From Nitrospina sp. (GTDB lineage Bacteria; Nitrospinota; Nitrospinia; Nitrospinales; Nitrospinaceae): a DNA stretch of 12,834 nt. This document shows positions 6,764 through 12,834 of the stretch, piece by piece (the stretch's first letter is position 1; each line of letters begins with the position of its first letter). The notes under the pieces are model-generated. The model saw nothing but the letters and a program-made list of their open reading frames with translations. It was not told the origin of the DNA and did not search any database. The stretch spans positions 1 through 12,834 of the forward strand of contig SMVT01000025.1 of the NCBI GenBank assembly GCA_004357365.1, read 5' to 3'. The translations under genes were made by a program, and so were the position numbers.

Positions 6764-7275
6764 GGATGTTTTTATCTGAAGGGGTGGGTATTCATTAAAC
6801 GTTATGCTCAGGACAGGGTTGACAAGACCCTTGGTCGGAAAGATCCACTCCCGGCGTGATGCGGATATTCAGGGAAACGCCGCCCGGCCGCTTCGCAACC
6901 GGGGTTCAAGTATGTGCCATAACCCCTTAAAAATCAATAGGAAACTGACTACTTGGAGGAATGCTCAGGCGGTCCAAAAGAGGCGTGGATCAGAGCCTTG
7001 CCAAGTCCAGGCCCAGGACATGGCGGAGTCCCTGGCAAACCCACACCAGAACCTCGGAAGAAAGGAAATAACTCAACAGTCCGGTGACCCCCAACAAAAT
7101 AAAACCCATCACTCGTTTGTGAGGATTGTCGGCGTGAATCCAGGGAGTGGTAATGAGGTCTCAAACCAATTCCCGCAACACCCAGGCAATAAAAGCGCCA
7201 GCAGGACCAAAGCGGCCGTTCATTGGGTGAGGATCGGTTCTATCGGCATGATGGCCGTTTAAAGAAGGTCGGGGG
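6764..7275. other. gene-poor stretch between the GGDEF-EAL gene and hspQ
   Basis: These 512 bases contain no convincing intact gene. A possible broken reading frame occupies 6990-7223 on the minus strand and is listed separately. An imperfect hairpin occurs at 6901-6926 (GGGGTT and AACCCC, with inner ATG/CAT pairs and a bulge) without a T tract. The promoter of the GGDEF-EAL gene should lie in 6764-6860, but I see no good -35/-10 pair; the best is TTGTCA near 6824-6819 on the minus strand, without a well-placed -10 box. Confidence 0.6.
6990..7223 (-). pseudogene. possible decayed small membrane-protein gene downstream of hspQ
   Basis: A minus-strand frame starts at ATG 7223-7221 (MNGRFGPAGAFIAWVLRELV), meets TGA at 7163-7161, and stays open for 56 more codons to TGA at 6992-6990. 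The second part reads like protein: DLITTPWIHADNPHKR, then a hydrophobic segment GFILLGVTGLLSYFL, then a mixed helix ending LGLDLARL. A TGG-to-TGA change (Trp codon to stop) would explain the break. The segment lies 52 nt after the hspQ stop on the same strand, so it could have been the next gene of that operon. A shorter product from ATG 7109-7107 (39 residues with the membrane segment) is also possible, but no good Shine-Dalgarno is visible. I do not recognise a family, and chance cannot be excluded. Confidence 0.3.
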
Positions 7276-7518
7276 TTAATTCATTAAAGAAGGATCGAGT
7301 TCCAGGTGCCTTTCGGCGACGTAGCGCACGCTTTCCTGGGCATGCACCTTGACATGGTACCAGGGTCGATCTTTGGGAGGGCGACTGCGTGCCATGGTTT
7401 CATACCACTCATCGGTGTTGTTGAATTCCGGGTCAACCCCCAGGATCACCCCGTGGTAATCGAACTTTTTGTGACGGATCAATTGTCCGACACAGAATTT
7501 AGGTTTCGACTTTTGCAT
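7276..7518 (-). CDS. hspQ: HspQ / YccV-like protein
   Basis: The 80-residue protein matches the HspQ (YccV, hemimethylated-DNA-binding-like) family along its length: FCVGQLIRHKKFDYHGVILG at 8-27, VDPEF, then TDEWYETMARSRPPKDRPWY (about 35-54) and YVAERHLELD at the end. In enterobacteria HspQ is a heat-shock protein that modulates Lon proteolysis and affects stability of mutant DnaA; the domain was first described as binding hemimethylated oriC DNA. The length is slightly shorter than the E. coli protein (about 105 residues). It starts 18 nt after the HDOD gene stop on the same strand, so the two are probably one transcript. The ATG at 7518-7516 lacks a strong Shine-Dalgarno, which suggests translation coupled to the upstream gene. 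Confidence 0.88.
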   Translation of the reverse strand: MQKSKPKFCVGQLIRHKKFDYHGVILGVDPEFNNTDEWYETMARSRPPKDRPWYHVKVHAQESVRYVAERHLELDPSLMN

Positions 7519-7536
7519 GGTTATTTAAAGATGGAT

Positions 7537-8373
7537 TTAAAAAAACATTCGGACCGTGCCGTCGATCTGGTCGGCAATTTCCTCTTTTAGGGCGTCGAGT
7601 TCTTGGTCCGACACCGGCACCACCTCGGAAACCCTCGGGTCCAGCACCGGCACACCCGGTTCCCCGCTGTTACCGATTTTCATTTCATAGACCAAGGCAT
7701 CCGCCCGGACCACGATGCAGGCTTCCTCGAGATAATCATTGGCATTGTTGGGCGCATGGTGATATTTCACCACCTCCACCAGCCGCCGGGGAAGCTTCCA
7801 TTCCGCAAGCAGCAACGCCCCGACTTCCGCATGATCATACCCCAGGACCTCTTTTTCGACTTTAAACAGGTTCTCTCCGTTTGCTTTGCAATGCGTGAGA
7901 ATTTTCTTGGCTTCCTCGGGGAATTCCTTGTAGATAATCAGGCTCCCGATGTCATGCAGCATCCCGGCCAGATACATCTTTTCCGATTCCACGGCCGGCA
8001 TGCGCTCGGCTATTTTCCGGGAGGCGATGCCGCACCCGATGCTGTGCATCCAGAATGTTTCCATATTAATCAGGTCGCGGGGAATCCCCTGGAATTTACT
8101 GGTCACGATGGCGGCCAGGACCAGATCGGTCAACTGGTCGGTTCCGATAACGTTCAGGGCGTGCGTCAACGTGTCCACCTTCTCGGAGAACCCGTAAAAA
8201 GCGCTGTTGACGATTTTAAGAAGCCGCACACTCAACGCCGGGTCGGTTTTCACAATGCCCGCTAAATCTTCAAAGGAGCTATTGGGATCGTCCAGCTTTT
8301 CACGAAGTTGATAATACAAAATAGGGGGAGAGGCCGCCCACGACCCCACGAGATCATTAATCTTGATTGCCAT
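7537..8373 (-). CDS. HDOD domain signalling protein
   Basis: The 278-residue single-domain protein is an HDOD protein, a relative of HD hydrolases found in bacterial signalling and regulatory proteins. Typical marks are the N-terminal helices LAGIVKTDPALSVRLLKIVN (37-56), HALNVIGTDQL (71-81), GMLHDIGSLI (137-146) with an intact HD pair at 140-141, YDHAEVGALLLAEWKLP (179-195), and a double His in VKYHHAP (202-208). Most HDOD proteins lack proven enzyme activity and act as scaffolds or regulators of motility, development or c-di-GMP pathways. No receiver or EAL domain is fused here. The start at 8373-8371 is supported by AAAGGA at 8386-8381, about 7 nt upstream. It precedes hspQ by 18 nt and is divergent from the small acidic protein at 8540. 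Confidence 0.92.
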   Translation of the reverse strand: MAIKINDLVGSWAASPPILYYQLREKLDDPNSSFEDLAGIVKTDPALSVRLLKIVNSAFYGFSEKVDTLTHALNVIGTDQLTDLVLAAIVTSKFQGIPRDLINMETFWMHSIGCGIASRKIAERMPAVESEKMYLAGMLHDIGSLIIYKEFPEEAKKILTHCKANGENLFKVEKEVLGYDHAEVGALLLAEWKLPRRLVEVVKYHHAPNNANDYLEEACIVVRADALVYEMKIGNSGEPGVPVLDPRVSEVVPVSDQELDALKEEIADQIDGTVRMFF

Positions 8374-8401
8374 AAATTTTTCCTTTAAATTATACTCTCC
8401 C

Positions 8402-8438
8402 CTTTTTAGTATTTATTTTTCGCTAAAAAGCCTTTTTA
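8402..8438. repeat. inverted repeats in the divergent HDOD / small acidic protein promoter region
   Basis: CTTTTTAG (8402-8409) and CTAAAAAG (8423-8430) are perfect 8-bp inverted arms separated by 13 bp. Next to them, TAAAAAG (8424-8430) and CTTTTTA (8432-8438) form a second palindrome around one base, so three related half-sites alternate in 37 bp. The position, between two divergent starts and about 30-65 bp upstream of the HDOD start, would suit an operator, but the AT-rich composition makes chance repeats likelier. The 8374-8539 stretch holds no other feature I can support. Confidence 0.3.
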
Positions 8439-8539
8439 ATATTATAAAGTCGTTTTCAAATATTCCCACGATAAAATTCACCCTGGATTTGCCGTCGTCC
8501 CAGCAAGCCCCAGTCGATCTAGACAGGATTTTAAGGATT

Positions 8540-8749
8540 ATGGATAAACTCGAAGCGGTACAGAAAACCCTGAGATTCAGCAATTCCATCCGCGAATGGT
8601 GCGAAAAGGAGCATTCGGTTTATTTTGACGACTTCGACAGCGAAAATGTCGACAATTACGAGGATGGCGGTTACGGGAATTTGGCCGACGCCATCATTGA
8701 AGACGGCTTGGCGGAGAATATCCTCGATGAAGATGATTTCGAATTTTAA
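8540..8749 (+). CDS. small, strongly acidic protein of unknown function
   Basis: I do not recognise a family. From ATG 8540 the protein has 69 residues, of which 21 are Asp or Glu and only 5 are Lys or Arg. It starts with a mixed helix (MDKLEAVQKTLRFSNSIREW) and ends in an acidic tail (ILDEDDFEF). It has one Cys (21) and no signal peptide or membrane segment. The frame is open further upstream to 8363, but the upstream part overlaps the AT-rich promoter region and reads as noncoding, so the ATG at 8540 is preferred; AGGA at 8525-8528 is a possible Shine-Dalgarno at 11 nt. The start could lie somewhat upstream at a TTG near 8489. Its acidity would fit a DNA-mimic or a partner of a basic protein, but that is speculation. 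It is divergent from the HDOD gene and convergent with the symporter gene. Confidence 0.6.
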   Translation: MDKLEAVQKTLRFSNSIREWCEKEHSVYFDDFDSENVDNYEDGGYGNLADAIIEDGLAENILDEDDFEF

Positions 8750-8779
8750 ATAAGAACCCCGAAAACCTCATCCCAATTC

Positions 8780-8816
8780 AACTGAAAACGTCCAACGTCC
8801 CTACCCCTTTTCAGTT
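8780..8816. terminator. inverted repeat between convergent genes, possible bidirectional terminator
   Basis: AACTGAAAA (8780-8788) and TTTTCAGTT (8808-8816) are perfect 9-bp arms around a 19-nt loop, between the acidic-protein stop (8749) and the symporter stop (8818-8820). The A/T-rich inner ends and the lack of a following T run make it weak as an intrinsic terminator. The loop region contains a tandem duplication of AACGTCC (8787-8793 and 8794-8800). Confidence 0.4.
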
Positions 8817-8817
8817 T

Positions 8818-10047
8818 CTAGCGGACCTTCGGAGTCAGTTCTTCGCCTTCGCTTTTGGCGATGATCACCGCGCCCACCGAATCGCTGAAAATATTGACCA
8901 GGCCCCGGTACATGTCGAGCGGGCGGTCCACCGCCAGCATGGTTCCCACGATCACCCCCACCATCTCGCCCTGAATCCCCACCGCATCCAATACGATGAA
9001 AATCATCACCAGCCCGGAAGACGGCACCGCGGCGGCCCCGATGGAAGCCAACAGGGCGGTCAACACCACCAGAAACTGCTGGTCCGCTCCAAGGGGTATT
9101 CCCATCACCTGCGCGATAAACAGGACGCCGACGCATTCAAACAATGCGGTGCCGTCCATGTTGATGGTGGCGCCCAGTGGCAACACAAAACCGGCCACCT
9201 TATTGGGCACCCCGATGTTGTCCTCGACGCATTGCATTGTCACCGGCAGCGCCGCGAGGGACGAACTGGTGGCGAATACCGTCGCCAGGGCGCTGGCCAT
9301 GTGGCGAAACTGTTCCAGGGGATTTTTTCTGAGGAAGAGGTAATAGATCAGGGGCAGAACGATCAGAAAATGAATCGACAACCCGGCGGTGAGGGTCACC
9401 ATATAAAGGCCCACCGCTTTGAAAAAAGCCGTGCCTAAATCCTGATTCAGCATGCGGACGATCAAGCCGAACACCCCGATCGGCGCCAGCCGGATGATGA
9501 CGTGCACCACCTGCATCACCACCTGGAATGCCGCATCAATGGGAGGCAGGATTTTTTCCCGGATGCGCTCGGAAACCTGGGTGATGCCGAATCCGATGAC
9601 GATGGAAAAAAAGATCAGGCCCAGAATATCTCCCTCCGCGGCGGCGGCGAAGGGATTGACCGGCACCATGCGGATCAACACATCCAGCGGGGAGTCGGGT
9701 TTGTGCAATTGCTCGGAAGAAAAAGACAAATCCGGCGGCAGGTCAGCCACCTTCCCGGGTTGAATCAGGTTCACCAGAGCCAACCCCAGCAGAATCGCCA
9801 GCAGACTGGTGCCCAGATAATACGCCAGGGTCTTGATCCCGAGCCGCCCCAGCTTTTTCGGATCGCCCACTCCCGCGACGCCGGTCATGATGGACAGGAC
9901 CACCAGCGGAATAATGATCATCTTTAACAACCGGATGAACAGAACGCCCAACGGTTCGACAATACGGGACGACTCGCCCGCCAGCAGCTGAAACAGCCAC
10001 GCCAGGGCCATCGCAATCAGAATCTGCCAATGCAGTTTGAGCTTCAT
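8818..10047 (-). CDS. Na+/H+-dicarboxylate or glutamate symporter (DAACS family)
   Basis: The 409-residue integral membrane protein belongs to the dicarboxylate/amino acid:cation symporter family (GltP, DctA, GltPh). It has the family's N-terminal helices (IIIPLVVLSIMTGV, 44-57), the HP1 serine stretch ATSSSLAALP (259-268), the cation-binding GATINMDGTALFE (292-304), the HP2 tip AAAVPSSG (338-345), and the last-helix motif D374-RPL-D378-MY-R381-G-LV-N385-IFS-D389. Compared with GltPh, D390, D394, R397, N401 and D405 are matched, while T398 is replaced by Gly382. The retained Arg points to an acidic substrate such as glutamate, aspartate or a C4-dicarboxylate. It follows lgt by 35 nt on the same strand and may be co-transcribed. 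The ATG at 10047-10045 has a modest Shine-Dalgarno (GGGA). Confidence 0.93.
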   Translation of the reverse strand: MKLKLHWQILIAMALAWLFQLLAGESSRIVEPLGVLFIRLLKMIIIPLVVLSIMTGVAGVGDPKKLGRLGIKTLAYYLGTSLLAILLGLALVNLIQPGKVADLPPDLSFSSEQLHKPDSPLDVLIRMVPVNPFAAAAEGDILGLIFFSIVIGFGITQVSERIREKILPPIDAAFQVVMQVVHVIIRLAPIGVFGLIVRMLNQDLGTAFFKAVGLYMVTLTAGLSIHFLIVLPLIYYLFLRKNPLEQFRHMASALATVFATSSSLAALPVTMQCVEDNIGVPNKVAGFVLPLGATINMDGTALFECVGVLFIAQVMGIPLGADQQFLVVLTALLASIGAAAVPSSGLVMIFIVLDAVGIQGEMVGVIVGTMLAVDRPLDMYRGLVNIFSDSVGAVIIAKSEGEELTPKVR

Positions 10048-10082
10048 GATAGGATTCCCGGAACGAAGAGTTCAGGAAACAT

Positions 10083-10853
10083 TCAGGCGGGTTTTTGGCT
10101 GCGGAGCCGGGCCAGCATGAAAATCGAAAAAATCAGAACAAAAATCCCGATAAACTGGGACGTGGACAACATGTCCGGCACCGCGTAACCGCGGTCATCC
10201 CCCCGGTAAAACTCGATGACGAACCGGCCGATGGAATACAAAATACCGTACACCCAGAACACCTGACCGTTAAACGATTTGCGTTTGCGCAACCAGACCA
10301 GGATTCCAAAAATAATCAGCGAATTGAGGGAAAGATAGATTTGGGTGGGATGCAGGGCCACGTTGAGAGGCGCGAGCGATTTGGGATCGATAAAGGTGAT
10401 CGCCCACGGCACATCGGTTTGGACTCCATAACAACAACCCGCGAAAAAACACCCCCAACGTCCAACCGCCTGCCCCAGGGCCAGACAGGGCGCGAGCACA
10501 TCGGCCACCTGCCAGATGGGCAGTTTGTGTTTGACCATGTAGTACCAGGACACCGATACCGCGCCGATCAGCCCGCCGTAAAAGACCAGTCCGCCTTTCC
10601 AGAATTTGAGGACTTCGATGGGATTCGACAGAAAGTAACGGTACTCGACGATAATATAAAGGGCGCGGCCTCCCACCAGAGCGGCGAGGGCGATATAAAA
10701 ACACAGGTCCAGGATTCTCTGCTGGTCCAGTCCATCCTGTTTCGCCCAGCGGGCGGCCAGCAGGACACCAGAAAAAAAGCCCGAGGCCACCAGCAGGCCG
10801 TAGGTGAAAATCTTGAGGTTTAAAAAACCGAATTCGATGAGGATGGGATACAT
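10083..10853 (-). CDS. lgt: phosphatidylglycerol--prolipoprotein diacylglyceryl transferase
   Basis: The 256-residue inner-membrane enzyme transfers diacylglycerol from phosphatidylglycerol to the lipobox Cys of prolipoproteins, the first step of lipoprotein maturation. Several hydrophobic segments span the length. The Lgt signature GRWGCFFAGCCYG (131-143) contains the essential Arg (R132, matching R143 of the E. coli enzyme). GGLVFYGG (87-94) stands where E. coli has GGMSFHGG, so the His there is Tyr. LHPTQIY (167-173) and EFYRGD (214-219, with the second key Arg at 217) are also present. The Cys-rich version of the signature is one I associate with deltaproteobacterial-like Lgt proteins. 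The gene follows lspA after 54 nt on the same strand, so LspA, which acts next in the pathway, is made alongside it. The start at 10853 gives the normal MYPILIEFG-type N-terminus. Confidence 0.96.
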   Translation of the reverse strand: MYPILIEFGFLNLKIFTYGLLVASGFFSGVLLAARWAKQDGLDQQRILDLCFYIALAALVGGRALYIIVEYRYFLSNPIEVLKFWKGGLVFYGGLIGAVSVSWYYMVKHKLPIWQVADVLAPCLALGQAVGRWGCFFAGCCYGVQTDVPWAITFIDPKSLAPLNVALHPTQIYLSLNSLIIFGILVWLRKRKSFNGQVFWVYGILYSIGRFVIEFYRGDDRGYAVPDMLSTSQFIGIFVLIFSIFMLARLRSQKPA

Positions 10854-10907
10854 GACTGAGCCCCGCTAAATGACTTCCATGAACATTCAAGTGCTCTCGG
10901 GCGTGTC

Positions 10908-11405
10908 CTACGAACTATTGATTTGAGGAACCTTTCCGGACCGGATCAGGTCCGTGAACATCAGGACCACTCCCACCGTGATACAGGAATCAGCGATATT
11001 GAACGCCGGCCAATGGTAACGGCCCACAAAGAGATCGATAAAATCGATGACTTCATGATACAGGATACGGTCGATCAGGTTGCCGATCGCCCCGCTGAAA
11101 ATAAGAATCAACGCGACCTGCACCATTTTCCGTTCCCGGGGCGTCTGATGAAAGAAGACCAGAATCGCGATAATGGCGATGAGCGAAAATCCGACAAACA
11201 AAAGAGTCTTGAATTCGGACGGTCCCTCCGCAAACAAACCGAACGCCACTCCCGGATTGCGGATATGGGTGATGGCAAAAAAACCGTCGATCACCATTTT
11301 AAAATGGCCCTGCGGAATATGGATGGAAACCAACAGCTTGGTGTATTGATCCAGAATGATCAACACGTTGGAAGCCAGGAATAGGTAAAGATACCGGTTG
11401 CTCAA
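10908..11405 (-). CDS. lspA: lipoprotein signal peptidase II
   Basis: The protein is an aspartic membrane protease that removes the signal peptide from diacylglyceryl-modified prolipoproteins. It has four hydrophobic segments and the two catalytic blocks SGAIGNLIDR and FNIADS, plus the NPGVAFGLF block. I choose the TTG at 11405-11403, which gives 165 residues starting MSNRYLYLFLASN. It lies four bases after the ileS stop, and AAAGG is 9 nt upstream. With this start the catalytic Asp residues fall at 112 and 139, close to 114 and 141 in E. coli LspA (164 residues). A GTG at 11456 would add 17 residues overlapping the end of ileS and has no good Shine-Dalgarno. The tight spacing suggests translational coupling to ileS. 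The gene is followed by lgt. Confidence 0.95.
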   Translation of the reverse strand: MSNRYLYLFLASNVLIILDQYTKLLVSIHIPQGHFKMVIDGFFAITHIRNPGVAFGLFAEGPSEFKTLLFVGFSLIAIIAILVFFHQTPRERKMVQVALILIFSGAIGNLIDRILYHEVIDFIDLFVGRYHWPAFNIADSCITVGVVLMFTDLIRSGKVPQINSS

Positions 11406-11409
11406 ATCC

Positions 11410-12834
11410 TCAGGCCTTTGCCGATTCAAGATTAGTGACGCAACGGAGGCAGACACTGGGATGTTCCGGCGCCGGCTCTTCCACGAAATAATTCCAGCAG
11501 CGCTCGCATTTCTTTCCGAGTGCCGGGTGCACCGCGATTTTAAGTCCCTTCACGGTTTCGCTGGCATACACATCCGCTTCATCCTGCAACGATGGGAGGA
11601 TTTCCACCCCGGACACGATAAAAACGTATTTCAACTGATCCTGTTCCTGCCCCAAAGCCGCTTTCATAATTTTTGGAAGTTCCAGCCGGACCCGGGCATC
11701 CAGCGAATGGCCGATCACCTTTTGCTGCCGGCGCAACTCCAGCGCCTTGCTGACCTCCCCTTTAAGCTGGCTGATCTTCTCCCATTTATCCACAAGATCG
11801 TCCGGGAAGGAAACCCGGGACAGATCCGGGAACGCACTCAAATGTACGCTCGCCGCTTCATCTCCCCGGGCAGGCATGTAGGACCACACTTCCTCCGAGG
11901 TGAAGCTGAGTATCGGGGCCATCAACTGCGCCATCCCTTTCAACAACTCGTACAGGGCGGTTTGCGCCGACCGGCGGCCCTTCGAGTTCTTGGGAAAGGT
12001 GTACAAACGGTCCTTGATGATATCCAGATAAAAGGCGCTCAAATCCACGACGCAAAAATTGTAGAACGAATGGTAGAAGGTGTGGAATTCAAAATCCTCA
12101 AACGCCTTCAGTATTTTTTCGGACACGGTGCGAAAGCGGTAGAGAATGTAACGGTCGATCTCTTCCAGCTCGCCGATTGGAACCGCATCCGAGGGGGGAT
12201 CAAAGTCGCTCAGGTTGCCCAGCAGGAAGCGGAACGTGTTGCGGATTTTACGGTAGGCCTCGGTGAGGCGCTTTAAAATTTCGTGCGAAATGCGGATGTC
12301 TTCCCGGTAGTTTTCCGAAGCCACCCACAGCCGCAGGATTTCCGCACCGTATTGATCGATAATTTTCTGGGGTGCAATGACGTTGCCAGCGGATTTCGAC
12401 ATCTTCTTCCCCTTGCCGTCCACGACATAACCGTGGGTCAGCACGGTTTTGTAAGGCGCGGCGGACCGGGTGCCGACCGATTCCAGAAGCGAACTGTGGA
12501 ACCATCCCCGGTGCTGGTCACTGCCTTCGAGATACAGGTCAGCGGGCCAATGCTGGTTGGGGTCGCCTTCCAGGACCGCGGCGTGGCTGACCCCCGAGTC
12601 GAACCAGACATCGAGGATGTCCGTCTCTTTGATGAAATCCGCACTGCCGCAGGAACACATGTAACCGTCAGGCAACAATTCTTGCACATCCTTTTCAAAC
12701 CAGAAATCCGCGCCGTGCTGTTCCACCAGGCTCACGATATGCGACAGCACCACGGGCGACGTCACATGCTGGTCACATTGCTTGCAGGTGAACACAGTGA
12801 TGGGAACCCCCCAGGCGCGTTGCCGCGACACACA
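11410..12834 (-). CDS. ileS: isoleucyl-tRNA synthetase, C-terminal part (5' end beyond window)
   Basis: The frame is open from the window edge to TGA 11412-11410, giving 475 codons of a protein that is normally about 930 residues, so roughly the C-terminal half is present. Visible class I synthetase marks are CVSRQRAWGVPI at the edge, DVWFDSGVSH, LEGSDQHRGWFHSSLL, and the KMSKS loop in GKKMSKSAGN, which positions ATP during isoleucine activation. The anticodon-binding helices follow, and the C-terminus has the zinc finger CERCWNYF...CLRC (Cys pairs C-x2-C twice) required for tRNA charging in bacterial-type IleRS. The HIGH motif and most of the editing domain lie outside the window. The gene heads an ileS-lspA-lgt run, a common bacterial order; in some bacteria ileS and lspA even overlap. 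No break is seen in the visible part. Confidence 0.97.
   Translation of the reverse strand, partial: CVSRQRAWGVPITVFTCKQCDQHVTSPVVLSHIVSLVEQHGADFWFEKDVQELLPDGYMCSCGSADFIKETDILDVWFDSGVSHAAVLEGDPNQHWPADLYLEGSDQHRGWFHSSLLESVGTRSAAPYKTVLTHGYVVDGKGKKMSKSAGNVIAPQKIIDQYGAEILRLWVASENYREDIRISHEILKRLTEAYRKIRNTFRFLLGNLSDFDPPSDAVPIGELEEIDRYILYRFRTVSEKILKAFEDFEFHTFYHSFYNFCVVDLSAFYLDIIKDRLYTFPKNSKGRRSAQTALYELLKGMAQLMAPILSFTSEEVWSYMPARGDEAASVHLSAFPDLSRVSFPDDLVDKWEKISQLKGEVSKALELRRQQKVIGHSLDARVRLELPKIMKAALGQEQDQLKYVFIVSGVEILPSLQDEADVYASETVKGLKIAVHPALGKKCERCWNYFVEEPAPEHPSVCLRCVTNLESAKA

Noticed and set aside
6804..7262. 152-codon open frame on the plus strand in the gap before hspQ
   Set aside because: Its translation is rich in Gln, Arg, Asn and Ser with no hydrophobic core or motif, it has no Shine-Dalgarno, and it is antisense to a frame that reads more like protein. 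Treated as a chance frame.
8389..8394. Perfect TATAAT on the minus strand just before the HDOD gene
   Set aside because: Transcription from it would begin within the AAAGGA ribosome binding site, and no -35 box lies 16-18 nt upstream. The region is AT-rich, so a chance match is likely.
8363..8539. N-terminal extension of the acidic protein to ATG 8363
   Set aside because: The added residues are Phe/Ser/Ile/Lys-rich from AT-rich intergenic DNA, overlap the HDOD start, and lack a ribosome binding site.

Overview
The window looks like ordinary chromosome of a Gram-negative bacterium of moderate GC (a little over 50% by eye). It carries a lipoprotein-processing pair (lspA, lgt), an initiator tRNA, an Allochromatium-type (Alvin-type) ferredoxin, c-di-GMP and HDOD signalling proteins, and an FG-GAP propeller lipoprotein. 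The gene mix and the style of the proteins fit a Nitrospinota or deltaproteobacterial-like lineage, but that placement is inference and no marker here settles it. I see no insertion sequence, phage module, CRISPR array or convincing new defence or biosynthetic system.

Layout. Positions 1-389 (minus) hold rpsF (ribosomal protein S6). It has a TTG start and a 15-bp tandem repeat coding an acidic/lysine tail that runs off the window edge. Positions 455-1675 (plus) encode a seven-repeat FG-GAP/VCBS propeller protein with a probable lipoprotein signal. Convergent to it, 1693-3840 (minus) encodes an unusually long family 5 solute-binding protein with no transporter genes beside it. Initiator tRNA-fMet (3973-4049, plus) follows with its own promoter and a likely terminator. 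Next is a 2[4Fe-4S] ferredoxin (4334-4555, plus), whose frame is cut by a TAA just where the family's C-terminal helix should begin. The frame stays open to 4672, and a strong terminator follows at 4701-4739, inside the 3' end of the next gene. A GGDEF-EAL protein (4694-6763, minus) with both active sites intact comes next. A gene-poor 0.5 kb (6764-7275) holds a possible decayed small membrane-protein gene. Then come hspQ and an HDOD signalling gene, probably co-transcribed on the minus strand. Divergent from them is a small, very acidic orphan protein (8540-8749, plus). The last block, all minus strand and read from right to left, is ileS (5' end missing), lspA, lgt and a dicarboxylate/glutamate symporter.

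How the genes relate. ileS-lspA-lgt is a housekeeping cluster joining tRNA charging to lipoprotein maturation: Lgt adds diacylglycerol to lipobox cysteines and LspA removes the signal peptide. The FG-GAP protein is a plausible substrate of that pathway. The hspQ, HDOD and GGDEF-EAL genes form a stress and second-messenger neighbourhood on one strand. The observations most worth checking are the in-frame stop in the ferredoxin, the broken frame downstream of hspQ, the roughly 150-residue insertion in the solute-binding protein, and the S6 tail repeat.
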